Positions 1 through 7,390 of a stretch of 64,000 nucleotides of DNA are shown here, in pieces. The notes beneath the pieces are model-generated. The model worked only from the letters and a program-made list of their open reading frames with translations, ran no database searches and had not been told where the DNA came from. The DNA is taken from NCBI RefSeq assembly GCF_017573465.1, contig NZ_JAGEPF010000029.1, positions 1 to 64,000 on the forward strand. Reading direction: 5' to 3'. The position numbers and the translations under genes are program-made. This DNA comes from Actinomadura violacea. GTDB taxonomy: Bacteria > Actinomycetota > Actinomycetes > Streptosporangiales > Streptosporangiaceae. Position 1 is the first letter of the stretch, and each line of letters opens with the position of its first letter.

Positions 1-104
1 CGGAGGGGAAACACCCGGTCCCATTCCGAACCCGGAAGTTAAGCCCTCCAGCGCCGATGGTACTGCATGGGAGACTGTGTGGGAGAGTAGGACACCGCCG
101 GACT
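1..104 (+). rRNA. rrf: 5S ribosomal RNA, 3' part
   Basis: The 5' end lies outside the window. The sequence carries the 5S core blocks CCATTCCGAACCCGGAAG, then AGCGCCGATGGTACTGCA, then GGGAGAGTAGGACACCGCCG near the 3' end, in the order seen in actinobacterial 5S rRNA. The 3' end at about 104 is estimated from the family. It is followed closely by a strong hairpin, so this is the last gene of an rRNA operon. Confidence 0.95.
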
Positions 105-111
105 CATATTA

Positions 112-143
112 GGAAGGCCCCGCCGTTCACGGCGGGGCCTTCC
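112..143 (+). terminator. rRNA operon terminator
   Basis: A perfect 13-bp stem (GGAAGGCCCCGCC and its complement) encloses the 6-base loop GTTCAC and is followed within a few bases by TTTT. It begins about 8 bases after the 5S rRNA, as expected for the intrinsic terminator of an rrn operon. Confidence 0.9.
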
Positions 144-297
144 GCATTTTCGGGGCTTCCGCCGTGCCGCCGGACGCAACGTGTGTGCAACGTGTGATGG
201 GTGAGAATTGGACCGTCCGGCGAAGGTCGGGCTCATGGTCGCGCCGGTGCCAACCCACACACTTGCGCCGGCGCGGCCGCCCGCCCACCTACACGTC

Positions 298-1518
298 TCA
301 GGCGTTCGCGTGCCGGTGCTCCGTGCTGCGGTCGTCGACGCGGAACGTCTTCCGCGAGGGCAGCGCGAAGAGGGCGGCTCCGACGATGGCGCAGGCGGCG
401 GCGATGATCGGAAGCACACCGGCGCCGAGAGGGCCGATGGCCCAGCCGCCCAGGCCGGCGCCGAGCGAGGCACCGAGATACACGGCACTGCTGCTGAGCG
501 CGAGCGCCTGCGGGCCCGACTCGGGCCCGGTGAGCACGAGGACGCGAGCCTGTACTGATGGCGGGACGGCCCATGCGGCGGCCGACCAGAGCAGCAAGAG
601 CGGGACGACAGCGGCCACCTCGATCGGACGCACCGACCAGCACATGGCGAGTCCCGCCATCGCGAAAGCGAACGCCGCGGCGGCGATGGAGAACGATCGA
701 CCGGGGCCAATGCAGTCGACCAGGGTCCCGCTGAGCCGCGCACCGGCGATGCCGGCGAGCCCTGTGAGTGTGAGCAGCAGACCGAGGCCGGACGGCGTCA
801 CGCCCGCCAGGCCGTGCAGCAGGGGAGCCAGATAGGTCTGGATCACCATGTTGCCGAGGACCGCTACGGTCGCGGCCAGCAATGCGCGGAGGACGGCGGG
901 CCCCGCCAGCGGGCGGAGCCGTTCGCGGAGGCGGGCGGCCGGTGGCGGCGGGACGTCGGGGAGTGCGACGCGTAGGAACATCAGTGCCGCCGCGCCGAGG
1001 ACTCCGCCGGCCAGGAACGTCGCGCGCCATCCGGCGGCCGCCCCGATCCAGGTGCCGAGCGGTACTCCCACGACCACGGCGCCGGTCAGCCCCGCCGTGA
1101 CGGTGGCGAGGTGGCGGCCGCGGCGGTCCGGAGGGGAGAGCGTCGCGGTGGCGGAGAAGACGGCGGGGAGCGCGAGTGCGGCGGCGAGCGACGCGAGGAC
1201 CCGGAGCGCGAGCAGAGCCGGATACGAGGAGGCGAGCGGCACCGCGAGATTGGCGGCGCAGAACACCAGCATTCCCACGGTGAGCACCGTCCGCGGGGAG
1301 CGCTGCGCGGCGACGACGGCTGCGACCGGCGCGACCACGGCGCAGATGATCGAGAAGACCGTCACGAGCTGGCCGGCGGCGGCTTCGCCGACCGAGAGGC
1401 CGCGGGCGATGGACGGCAGCACTCCCGCGATGACGAAGTCGTCGGTCTGCAGGGCGAAGGCGGTGAGCGTGAGCGCGGCGAGCCAGAGCCCGCCGGAAGG
1501 GCGCCGGGAGAATGGCAT
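298..1518 (-). CDS. MFS exporter, DHA1-like
   Basis: A 406-residue, highly hydrophobic protein consistent with 12 membrane helices, the usual length for a drug:proton antiporter of the major facilitator superfamily. The loop after helix 2 (AAQRSPRTVL) and the motif around PDRRGRHLATV fit the DHA1/AraJ-like group. It is an inner-membrane exporter of unknown substrate. The ATG at 1518 has no ribosome binding site; TACCTT on the minus strand (1525-1530) lies 6 bases upstream, so the message is probably leaderless. It is divergent from a TetR gene, and an inverted repeat between them suggests that the TetR protein represses it until an inducer binds. Confidence 0.85.
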   Translation of the reverse strand: MPFSRRPSGGLWLAALTLTAFALQTDDFVIAGVLPSIARGLSVGEAAAGQLVTVFSIICAVVAPVAAVVAAQRSPRTVLTVGMLVFCAANLAVPLASSYPALLALRVLASLAAALALPAVFSATATLSPPDRRGRHLATVTAGLTGAVVVGVPLGTWIGAAAGWRATFLAGGVLGAAALMFLRVALPDVPPPPAARLRERLRPLAGPAVLRALLAATVAVLGNMVIQTYLAPLLHGLAGVTPSGLGLLLTLTGLAGIAGARLSGTLVDCIGPGRSFSIAAAAFAFAMAGLAMCWSVRPIEVAAVVPLLLLWSAAAWAVPPSVQARVLVLTGPESGPQALALSSSAVYLGASLGAGLGGWAIGPLGAGVLPIIAAACAIVGAALFALPSRKTFRVDDRSTEHRHANA

Positions 1519-1522
1519 TCAA

Positions 1523-1551
1523 TTAAGGTAACAGTCGTTACCCTATAGGCT
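1523..1551 (+). promoter_or_regulatory. TetR operator inside divergent promoters
   Basis: GGTAAC and GTTACC form a perfect inverted repeat around AGTC (1527-1542). For the TetR gene a possible -35 TTAAGG (1523-1528) and -10 TAGGCT (1546-1551), 17 bases apart, flank the repeat. On the other strand the repeat overlaps the TACCTT -10-like box of the exporter gene. A repressor here would shut off both genes. Confidence 0.6.
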
Positions 1552-1583
1552 GGACGCCCCGGACAGCAGAGGAGGCGCCACCG

Positions 1584-2171
1584 GTGGCCAGGCCCCGCGA
1601 CCCGCACCGCCGCACGCAGATCCTCGACGCGGTGCTCGAACACCTCGCCGAGACCGGGATGTCCGGGCTGGCGATGCGTCCCGTCGCCCAGGCGCTCGGG
1701 CAGAGCACGCGCGTCCTCACCCATCACTTCGCGGACAAGGACGCGCTGCTCGCCGCGCTGCTGAAGCGGCTGGACGAGGTCCAGCACGAGCAGTTGCGGG
1801 CCACCGAGGGCTGGGACGACACCGGCCGGGGGATCGGTGCGATCGTCCGCGACTCCTGGCGCCGCCACCTGGAGCCCGAGAACATCGCGCACACGCGGCT
1901 CATCCACGAGATCGAGGGGCTCGCGGCGGCGGGGCGCCTCGGGGACCGGGTGCCCGCGTTCCTGGCCGCACGGGCCGACTTCGTCGCCGGCGCACTCGTC
2001 GCCCGCGGTCTCGGGCCGGAGGAGGCCCAGGTGAACGCGACCTTCCTCAACGGCGCCTACTCCGGCCTCCAGGCGGACTTCCTCAGCACCGGCGACCGCG
2101 ACCGGGTCGAGGCGGCCCTCGACCGGCTCTGCGCCCTCGCCGACTCCTGGACGGCCGCCCGGTCCGGCTGA
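1584..2171 (+). CDS. TetR/AcrR family transcriptional regulator
   Basis: A 195-residue regulator. The N-terminal helix-turn-helix spans about residues 8-55, with the typical ending HHFADKDALLAALL. The rest is an all-helical ligand domain of normal TetR size. The GTG start at 1584 follows AGAGGAGG by 9 bases. It lies divergent from the MFS exporter gene with an inverted repeat between them, so it most likely represses the exporter and itself. The inducer cannot be read from the sequence. Confidence 0.9.
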   Translation: MARPRDPHRRTQILDAVLEHLAETGMSGLAMRPVAQALGQSTRVLTHHFADKDALLAALLKRLDEVQHEQLRATEGWDDTGRGIGAIVRDSWRRHLEPENIAHTRLIHEIEGLAAAGRLGDRVPAFLAARADFVAGALVARGLGPEEAQVNATFLNGAYSGLQADFLSTGDRDRVEAALDRLCALADSWTAARSG

Positions 2172-2198
2172 CCGGCGTCGCGCACGCCGGCGCACCGG

Positions 2199-3062
2199 TC
2201 AGGAGCCGGAGTTCTCCCGGAACGCGGCGGCGTTGCGGGTGCACCAGTCGGCGAACGTCCGCGGAGCGCGCCCGGTCAGCCGTTGCACCGCGTCCGTGCG
2301 GAAGCCCGTCGTGTCCGCGCGCATCAAGGCGAACCCTTCGACGAGGGCTTCGGCGAGCGCCGGGGGAGCGCCGGAGGGAAAGCGGGCGCGCACGGCCTCC
2401 TCCGGCGTGCGGACCTCGCGTACTCGCAGGTCGCGGCCGATGGCGCTGGACAGGGCGGCGACCTGCTCGGCGACGGTGAGCAGCTCGTCGCCGGTGAGCG
2501 CGTACGCCTCGCCCTCGTGGCCGTCCCCGGTCAGGACGGCGGCGGCCACGGCGGCGATGTCGGCGGTGTCGATCGGCGCGAACCGTCCGGGGCCGACCGG
2601 ATCGAGGACGTACCCGCCCTCCCGGATGGTGGGCAGCCAGTCCAGGGCGTTCAGCATGAAGCCGCCCGGCCGCAGGATCGTGGCGGGGACGCCGGACGCG
2701 CGGACCGCCTCTTCTCGCTCGTGGTGCCAGCGCCCCATGGCGGGCATCGGGTCGCCGAGCACGTTCGTCGACGACAGGAGCACGATGTGCCGGACCCCGG
2801 CGTCGCGCGCGGCCGCCGCGGCGTGCGCCGCCTGGGCGGTGCCGATGCCCGGGGTGAGGAGGAACAGCCGCTCGACGCCTTGGAAGGCGGCCGGCAGCGT
2901 GGCGGGGTCGTCGAGGTCGCCGACCGCGCGCTCGGCGCGGGCAGGCAGGTCGGTGGCGCGGGCCGGGTCGCGGACGAGGATCCGCACGTCCGCGCCCTTG
3001 GCGTCCAGCTCGCGGACGAGGTCGCGGCCGATGTTCCCGGTGGCTCCGGTGACCAGTAGCAT
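2199..3062 (-). CDS. NmrA-like NAD(P)-binding oxidoreductase
   Basis: A 287-residue atypical short-chain dehydrogenase of the NmrA/HSCARG group. The N-terminal Rossmann motif GATGNIGRDLV (about residues 6-16) binds NAD(P). The family includes NAD(P)H-dependent azoreductase/quinone reductase-like proteins and redox sensors, and the substrate here is unknown. The ATG at 3062 is preceded by CTGGAG at good spacing. It is divergent from a MarR regulator, with three related 12-bp motifs in the gap, so it is probably the target of that regulator and may answer electrophile or redox stress. Confidence 0.85.
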   Translation of the reverse strand: MLLVTGATGNIGRDLVRELDAKGADVRILVRDPARATDLPARAERAVGDLDDPATLPAAFQGVERLFLLTPGIGTAQAAHAAAAARDAGVRHIVLLSSTNVLGDPMPAMGRWHHEREEAVRASGVPATILRPGGFMLNALDWLPTIREGGYVLDPVGPGRFAPIDTADIAAVAAAVLTGDGHEGEAYALTGDELLTVAEQVAALSSAIGRDLRVREVRTPEEAVRARFPSGAPPALAEALVEGFALMRADTTGFRTDAVQRLTGRAPRTFADWCTRNAAAFRENSGS

Positions 3063-3080
3063 GGCGGCTCCAGAAGTCGT

Positions 3081-3132
3081 TTGCCGTCTAATGAATGCGA
3101 GGAACGTTAGCCGGTAAATGATTAGCCGTCAA
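3081..3132. promoter_or_regulatory. Three copies of a candidate MarR-binding motif
   Basis: ATTAGCCGTCAA (3121-3132) and GTTAGCCGGTAA (3106-3117) lie on the plus strand, and ATTAGACGGCAA lies on the minus strand (3081-3092). They share RTTAGNCGNNAA and fill most of the gap between the NmrA-like and MarR genes, as expected for cooperative binding of a MarR repressor. Confidence 0.5.
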
Positions 3133-3152
3133 TCGATCTCGGGGGAGACCCG

Positions 3153-3593
3153 ATGCCTGAGTTCCTGGACCTGCACGGCCGGACGTCGAAGGCGCTCCGT
3201 GCGGCGGCCGACGACGGCATGCGCCGACACGGGCTGCATCTGGGGCAGAACCACCTGCTCGCCGCCCTCTGGGAACGCGACGGCCGCACGCCGGGCGAGA
3301 TCGCGGCCGAACTGCGCGTCACCACGCCCACCGTCGTCAAGATGGCCACCCGCATGGCCGCCTCGGGACTGCTCACCCGCCGCCGCGACGAACGCGACAA
3401 CCGGCTCGTCCGGCTGTGGCTGACCGAGGAGGGATGGGCGCTGCGGGAACCGGTCGAGACGGAGCGCCGCGACTTGGAGGAGGCGGTCCTCGCGGACCTG
3501 ACCGGGGCGGAGCGGGAGCACCTGATGACCGCCCTGGAGAAGATCCATCGCGCCGCGACCGCCCTGCTCAAGGACTCCCGCTCGGCGGACTGA
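3153..3593 (+). CDS. MarR family transcriptional regulator
   Basis: A 146-residue winged-helix regulator of normal MarR length. Residues about 45-100 carry the recognition helix and wing (VTTPTVVKMATRMAASGLLTRRRDERDNRLVR is typical in spacing and content). The C-terminal helix forms the dimer interface. The ATG at 3153 has GGGGGAG 5 bases upstream. It is divergent from the NmrA-like oxidoreductase, which it probably controls together with itself. No cysteine is evident in the predicted sensing region, so a small-molecule ligand is more likely than a thiol switch. Confidence 0.9.
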   Translation: MPEFLDLHGRTSKALRAAADDGMRRHGLHLGQNHLLAALWERDGRTPGEIAAELRVTTPTVVKMATRMAASGLLTRRRDERDNRLVRLWLTEEGWALREPVETERRDLEEAVLADLTGAEREHLMTALEKIHRAATALLKDSRSAD

Positions 3594-3633
3594 GCCGTGC
3601 CGCCGCGCCGTCGAGTTCGGGAATGCCGGGCGT

Positions 3634-3655
3634 TTGATTTCCCAAGGGAGATCAA
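3634..3655. promoter_or_regulatory. Inverted repeat upstream of an orphan gene
   Basis: TTGATTTCCC and GGGAGATCAA flank a 2-base AA spacer and pair at 9 of 10 positions. The repeat ends 38 bases before the start at 3694 and is AT-richer than its surroundings. It could be an operator for the following gene or a remnant of older DNA. Confidence 0.4.
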
Positions 3656-3681
3656 TGCCGCGTTTTGTCGGTGGCCGTTGT

Positions 3682-3687
3682 TAGCTT
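3682..3687 (+). promoter_or_regulatory. Leaderless-type -10 box
   Basis: TAGCTT lies 6 bases before the ATG at 3694, with no Shine-Dalgarno sequence between. Confidence 0.45.
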
Positions 3688-3693
3688 GCGGTC

Positions 3694-4485
3694 ATGAGTC
3701 TGCTCGGGACGTACGAGGACGACGATTACCGGGTCGAATTCGGTGCGCTCGTGGTCCACGGCTTCTGGCCGTCCGGCGTCGGAGGATCGGGGGAACTGCG
3801 GCATCTGAATTTCCCTCTGCTGGCGGAGGACGCCTTCGCCGCAGGGGCGAGGAGCGATGTCGCGAGGGCCGGTGCCGGCTGGGTTCTCGGCACTGCGGCG
3901 GCGCATGCTCATGTGGTTCTTGAGGCGCATGATGCTCCGCCGGGAATGGACATCGGAGGGTGGAGCGATGTGCTGGAAACGCCCTTCCTCACCGCGCGCG
4001 GCGAAGTCAAGCTGGCCTATGGGCGGGGCGGCGATTCGGCATGGCACTTGAAACTCGCGCGGCCCGGGCTTCACCGGGTCCGTGTTCTGCGCCGCCGGAC
4101 TTCTGACGGGCACAGATGGCTCCTGCGGTTCTGGCCGGTGGACGGTGCCCCCGAGGCGCCGCGTTTCCTGGCGCGTTCCCGGCCGGCCGTCGGCACCGAC
4201 CGTCCCGGGCACGGGGACAAGCGCTACGGCCCGCTGGCCATGGACGTTCTGTCGGCGGCGTTGTGGTCGCCCGGCCGTCGCACTCGCGCCGCCCTGGCCG
4301 AACGCCTCCTGGCGACGCCGGAGCAGATCCGCGAGGCCCTCCGTTACCTGACCAGGCGCGGGCTGCTGCGCGTCGGCGGCGCCGACGAGGGGCCCGCATC
4401 GACGATCGCGCTCGTCCCGGAACGCCCGCGTCCGCTCAACGGAGGGAGCCTGCTGGCGGCCCGGCCCTGGCCGACGGCAGGCTGA
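3694..4485 (+). CDS. Hypothetical protein with C-terminal winged-helix-like region
   Basis: A 263-residue protein that I do not recognise. Residues 1-140 look like a beta-rich domain (YRVEFGALVVHGFWPSG, then short alternating strands). Residues about 175-235 read as a winged helix: repeated leucines in LAERLLATPEQIREALRYLTRRGLLRV resemble a DNA-binding or protein-interaction helix pair plus a wing. The first 400 bases are less GC-biased at third codon positions than neighbouring genes, which hints at acquisition. There is no ribosome binding site; a TAGCTT box 6 bases upstream suggests a leaderless message. It ends 5 bases from the convergent DinB-like gene. Confidence 0.6.
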   Translation: MSLLGTYEDDDYRVEFGALVVHGFWPSGVGGSGELRHLNFPLLAEDAFAAGARSDVARAGAGWVLGTAAAHAHVVLEAHDAPPGMDIGGWSDVLETPFLTARGEVKLAYGRGGDSAWHLKLARPGLHRVRVLRRRTSDGHRWLLRFWPVDGAPEAPRFLARSRPAVGTDRPGHGDKRYGPLAMDVLSAALWSPGRRTRAALAERLLATPEQIREALRYLTRRGLLRVGGADEGPASTIALVPERPRPLNGGSLLAARPWPTAG

Positions 4486-4490
4486 CGGGG

Positions 4491-5225
4491 TCAGGCGGCG
4501 TAGTTGCGGACGAGGCGGAGCGCGTCGGCGGCGTCCGGGCCCTCGGCGCGCAGGGCGGTCTGCTCGGGCGTGAGGCGGCGGGCGCCGACGCGGCAGAAGT
4601 CAGCGGCCGGGCCGGTGATCCGGTTGGGCGCGGCGGGGTCGCCGAAGGTCCAGTGCGTCCCGTCCGGCGCGGTGAGTTCGCAGAAGACGGGCGCGTCGGG
4701 GCGGCCCGCGACCGAGAACGCGTACGGGAGGGTGCGGTGGGCGAGCCATGCGATGTGGCGGATCCGCGCCGTGTCGGGGTAGTCGATGCCGAGCGGGACG
4801 GTGATGTCCTGCGCGTGCGCCCAGTGCTCGGCGAGCCGCGTGGTGGCGAGCGTCCGCGGGGACAGCGACGTCCGGACCCAGGCGAGGCGGGTGCCCGGCG
4901 GCTGGGAGCGGAGAACGTCCGGCGTGGCGAAGGCCGCCCTGCGCCAGCGGGCGAGGACGTCGCCGGGCGGGGCGCCGCGCTCGGCGGCGACCAGGTCCGC
5001 CATGGCGCCGTCGACGGTGGTGCCGGTGGACGGCAGGATCGCGCCGGTGTCCGTGACGGCCGGGGTGCCGACCGCCTCTTCGCTCTGCGCGAGGTGCAGG
5101 ACCACGTCGGCGACGGTCCAACCGTCCGCGCCGGACGCTGAGGACCACTGGTCCGGGGTCAGCGCCGCCAGCACGGCGTCCAGCCGCCGGTACTCGGCCG
5201 CGAGGTCATCGAGGACGTCCGCCAT
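4491..5225 (-). CDS. TIGR03084-like DinB/MDMPI-fold protein
   Basis: A 244-residue protein with the N-terminal four-helix DinB fold of mycothiol-dependent maleylpyruvate isomerases (residues about 1-150). Histidines in VLHLAQSE and EHWAHAQDI are placed to bind a metal. A smaller C-terminal domain follows. Family members occur widely in actinobacteria, mostly without a proven reaction; a mycothiol-dependent transferase or isomerase role is an inference. The ATG at 5225 is preceded by TAGGGT and 6 bases, a leaderless-type promoter. It is not part of an obvious operon. Confidence 0.75.
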   Translation of the reverse strand: MADVLDDLAAEYRRLDAVLAALTPDQWSSASGADGWTVADVVLHLAQSEEAVGTPAVTDTGAILPSTGTTVDGAMADLVAAERGAPPGDVLARWRRAAFATPDVLRSQPPGTRLAWVRTSLSPRTLATTRLAEHWAHAQDITVPLGIDYPDTARIRHIAWLAHRTLPYAFSVAGRPDAPVFCELTAPDGTHWTFGDPAAPNRITGPAADFCRVGARRLTPEQTALRAEGPDAADALRLVRNYAA

Positions 5226-5231
5226 CCCGCC

Positions 5232-5237
5232 ACCCTA
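5232..5237 (-). promoter_or_regulatory. Leaderless-type -10 box
   Basis: TAGGGT on the minus strand lies 6 bases before the ATG at 5225, and there is no Shine-Dalgarno sequence. Confidence 0.45.
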
Positions 5238-5320
5238 CCGAATTGCGTTCGGTCCGGCGGTGGCCGAAGGCGGCCGCATTCGCCCGCGGCATGCGTGCGA
5301 GGTCGGCCGCCGTCAGGCGA

Positions 5321-6202
5321 TCAGCGGGCGAGGAGGTCGACGACGCCCGTGGTGCCCTCGTCCGGGTGGCCGTCGTCGAGGCGGCGCTTCATGAGGTCCA
5401 TGAAGGGCGTCAGCAGCTCGGGGCTGACGCGCTGCTCCTCGGCCGTGCGCAGCAGCGTCGCGTTGCCCCGCACCATCATGGCGAGGTTGGACGTCACGCC
5501 GCGCGTGTAGTCGCCGCTGTCCAGATGGTCGGCGACGCCGTCGGCGTACCCGGCCATGGCGGTGAGCCATCCGGCGAGCATCGGGGCGAAGTCCTTCAGC
5601 GCGACGTCCTCGTCGCGGACGAGCGCGAACGCGTGCGCGACGCCGGCGAACATACCCGTCATCGCGCTCAGCAGGGCCACGTCGTGGAGGGCGGCGAAGC
5701 CCGGGTCCTCGCCCACGTAGACCGTCCCGGCGGGCACGGCGAGCGTGGCGCGGCGCTCGTCGAAGAGCTCCCGGGAGCCGCTGTAGAGGATGTGGGCGCC
5801 GGAACCCTCGACACCGATCATGGGCGGGACCGCCATGATCCCGCCGTCCAGGAAGCGGGCGCCGCGCTCCTCGGCCCACGCGGCCCGTGCGCGGGCCTCG
5901 CCGGGCGTGCCGGTGGTGAGGTCGACCAGGTCCTTGCCCGCGAGGTCGACGTCCGCGAGGACCTCGCGGACCGAGGCGTCGTCGAGCAGGCAGACGACCA
6001 CCAGGTCGCTGCCGGCCACGGCCGCGGCGGCCGTCTCCGCGATCACGGCGCCGGCCGCGGCGAGGGGCTCGGCGCGGACGGGCGTGCGGTTCCAGACGGT
6101 CGGCGTGCGCCCGGCGGCGAGCCAGGCGCGGGCGAGCGCGGTGCCCATGTCGCCGAGTCCGAGAAGGGCGAAAGGGGCGCTGTCCGTATTGATGTGCTCC
6201 AT
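5321..6202 (-). CDS. Imine-reductase-like NADP-dependent oxidoreductase
   Basis: A 293-residue protein. The Rossmann motif GLGDMG is followed by VWNRTPVRAEPL, where the Asn-Arg after the second strand favours NADPH. The stretch DGGIMAVPPMIG and a later YSG match the imine reductase group of the beta-hydroxyacid dehydrogenase superfamily. An Asp in ALHDVALLSAM sits where IREDs place their catalytic acid. I chose ATG 6202 over a TTG at 6238 that would add 12 unrelated residues. It is divergent from an HxlR regulator across a perfect operator-like repeat, so it is probably under HxlR control. The native substrate is unknown. Confidence 0.8.
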   Translation of the reverse strand: MEHINTDSAPFALLGLGDMGTALARAWLAAGRTPTVWNRTPVRAEPLAAAGAVIAETAAAAVAGSDLVVVCLLDDASVREVLADVDLAGKDLVDLTTGTPGEARARAAWAEERGARFLDGGIMAVPPMIGVEGSGAHILYSGSRELFDERRATLAVPAGTVYVGEDPGFAALHDVALLSAMTGMFAGVAHAFALVRDEDVALKDFAPMLAGWLTAMAGYADGVADHLDSGDYTRGVTSNLAMMVRGNATLLRTAEEQRVSPELLTPFMDLMKRRLDDGHPDEGTTGVVDLLAR

Positions 6203-6240
6203 ACCGACTAGGCTTCCCGTGGGCCCGTGGATGATCAAGT

Positions 6241-6258
6241 ACGCACTATCGAGTGCGT
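6241..6258. promoter_or_regulatory. HxlR operator candidate
   Basis: ACGCACT and AGTGCGT form a perfect 7-bp inverted repeat around ATCG. It lies between the imine-reductase-like gene and the HxlR gene, about 38 bases from each chosen start, where a dimeric winged-helix regulator would act on both. Confidence 0.6.
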
Positions 6259-6297
6259 GGTTACCGCGGGGTTAGCGAGCAGGTGGGGGAGGGGCCG

Positions 6298-6705
6298 ATG
6301 CGGACCGCGCGGAGGCCGGGGGCGTACGTGTGCGGGATCGACGCGGCGATGGACCTGATCGGCGGCAAGTGGAAGGTCCTCATCCTGTGGGCGCTCCATG
6401 AGCGGCCCTGCCGGTTCGGTGAGCTGCGCAGGCATCTCCCCGGGGTGACGGAGAAGGTGCTCGCCGCCCAGCTGCGCGAGCTGGAGGCGGACGCCATCGT
6501 GCACCGCGAGGTGTTCGACGAGGTGCCGCCCCGGGTCGAGTACTCGCTCACCCCGCTGGGCGCGTCGCTCAACGAGGCGCTGGCGCCGCTCGGCGCGTGG
6601 GGGCGCGAGCACATCATCGGCGGTGCGTACGACGAGCATCACGGCGTCCGCCCGCCGGAGCAGGGCCGCGACGGCGAGCACACCCCCATGGGCGTGCGGC
6701 AGTGA
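6298..6705 (+). CDS. HxlR family transcriptional regulator
   Basis: A 135-residue winged-helix protein. CGIDAAMDLIGGKWKVLIL at the start of the domain is the HxlR hallmark, followed by the recognition helix and wing ending PRVEYSLTPLG. I chose ATG 6298, which has GGGGGAGGGG just upstream, over a GTG at 6253 that lies inside the operator repeat. HxlR proteins sense aldehydes, quinones or redox state, and divergent oxidoreductases are common partners, which fits the imine-reductase-like gene. The LysE exporter follows 28 bases downstream in the same direction and may be co-transcribed. Confidence 0.88.
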   Translation: MRTARRPGAYVCGIDAAMDLIGGKWKVLILWALHERPCRFGELRRHLPGVTEKVLAAQLRELEADAIVHREVFDEVPPRVEYSLTPLGASLNEALAPLGAWGREHIIGGAYDEHHGVRPPEQGRDGEHTPMGVRQ

Positions 6706-6733
6706 AGCGGGACGGCGCGCGCCGGACCCGATC

Positions 6734-7360
6734 ATGCTGACGGCCGCGCTCGCGTTCGCCGGCGCCGCGCTGATCATCAACATCGTGCCGGGCCTGGACA
6801 CCCTGCTCGTCCTCCGGACGTCGATCACGCTCGGACGCGGCGGAGGGGTCGCCGCAGCGCTCGGCATCCTCACCGGCTGCTGCGCGTGGGGCCTCGCCAC
6901 GGCCGTCGGCCTCACCGCGCTGCTGACTGCGTCCCGCCTCGCCTACGACGTGCTGCGCGTCTGCGGCGCCGCCTACCTGGTGTGGCTCGGCGCGACCGCG
7001 CTGTGGAAGGCCAGGCGCGGCGGGCCCGCCGAGGACGTCCCGGAGCCGGCCGTCGCGGGGACGAAGTCGGCGGCGTTCCGCGCCGGCGTCGGGACGAACC
7101 TGCTGAACCCCAAGGCCGGGGTGTTCTACATGAGCCTGATCCCGCAGTTCATGCCGCACGGGGCGCCGGCGTTCGGCACGACGGTCCTGTTCACCGCCAT
7201 CGACGTCGCGGAACTGGCCGTCTGGTACTGGATCGTGTCGGGGGCGGCGGCGAAGCTGGCGGAGCGGCTGCGGCGGCCGCGGGTGCGGCGGCGCCTGGAG
7301 CAGGTCGCGGGGGTCGCGTTCCTCGGGTTCGCGGTGAACCTTCTCGCGGACCGCGCCTGA
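6734..7360 (+). CDS. LysE family translocator
   Basis: A 208-residue membrane protein with about six helices and the family features GLDTLLVLRTSITLGRGGGVAAALG near the N terminus and LLNPKAGVFYMSLIPQF in the middle. LysE/RhtB proteins export amino acids or related metabolites from the cytoplasm. I chose ATG 6734; an upstream GTG at 6623 would overlap the HxlR gene and add non-family sequence. No ribosome binding site is clear, so translation may depend on readthrough from the upstream gene. Confidence 0.85.
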   Translation: MLTAALAFAGAALIINIVPGLDTLLVLRTSITLGRGGGVAAALGILTGCCAWGLATAVGLTALLTASRLAYDVLRVCGAAYLVWLGATALWKARRGGPAEDVPEPAVAGTKSAAFRAGVGTNLLNPKAGVFYMSLIPQFMPHGAPAFGTTVLFTAIDVAELAVWYWIVSGAAAKLAERLRRPRVRRRLEQVAGVAFLGFAVNLLADRA

Positions 7361-7377
7361 GAAGTCCGGATCGGCCG

Positions 7378-7383
7378 TAGGCT
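7378..7383 (+). promoter_or_regulatory. Leaderless-type -10 box of the murA-like gene
   Basis: TAGGCT lies 7 bases before the GTG at 7391. No Shine-Dalgarno sequence is present. Confidence 0.45.
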
Positions 7384-7390
7384 TGCACGG

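Noticed and set aside
176..196. Direct repeat GCAACGTGTG twice, separated by one base
   Set aside because: It is short and lies between the rRNA terminator and a convergent gene end. Nothing ties it to an attachment site.
233..1522. A frame overlapping the MFS exporter with an ATG 4 bases upstream
   Set aside because: The translation is Arg/Pro-rich with no membrane helices, while the neighbouring frame gives a clean 12-helix exporter.
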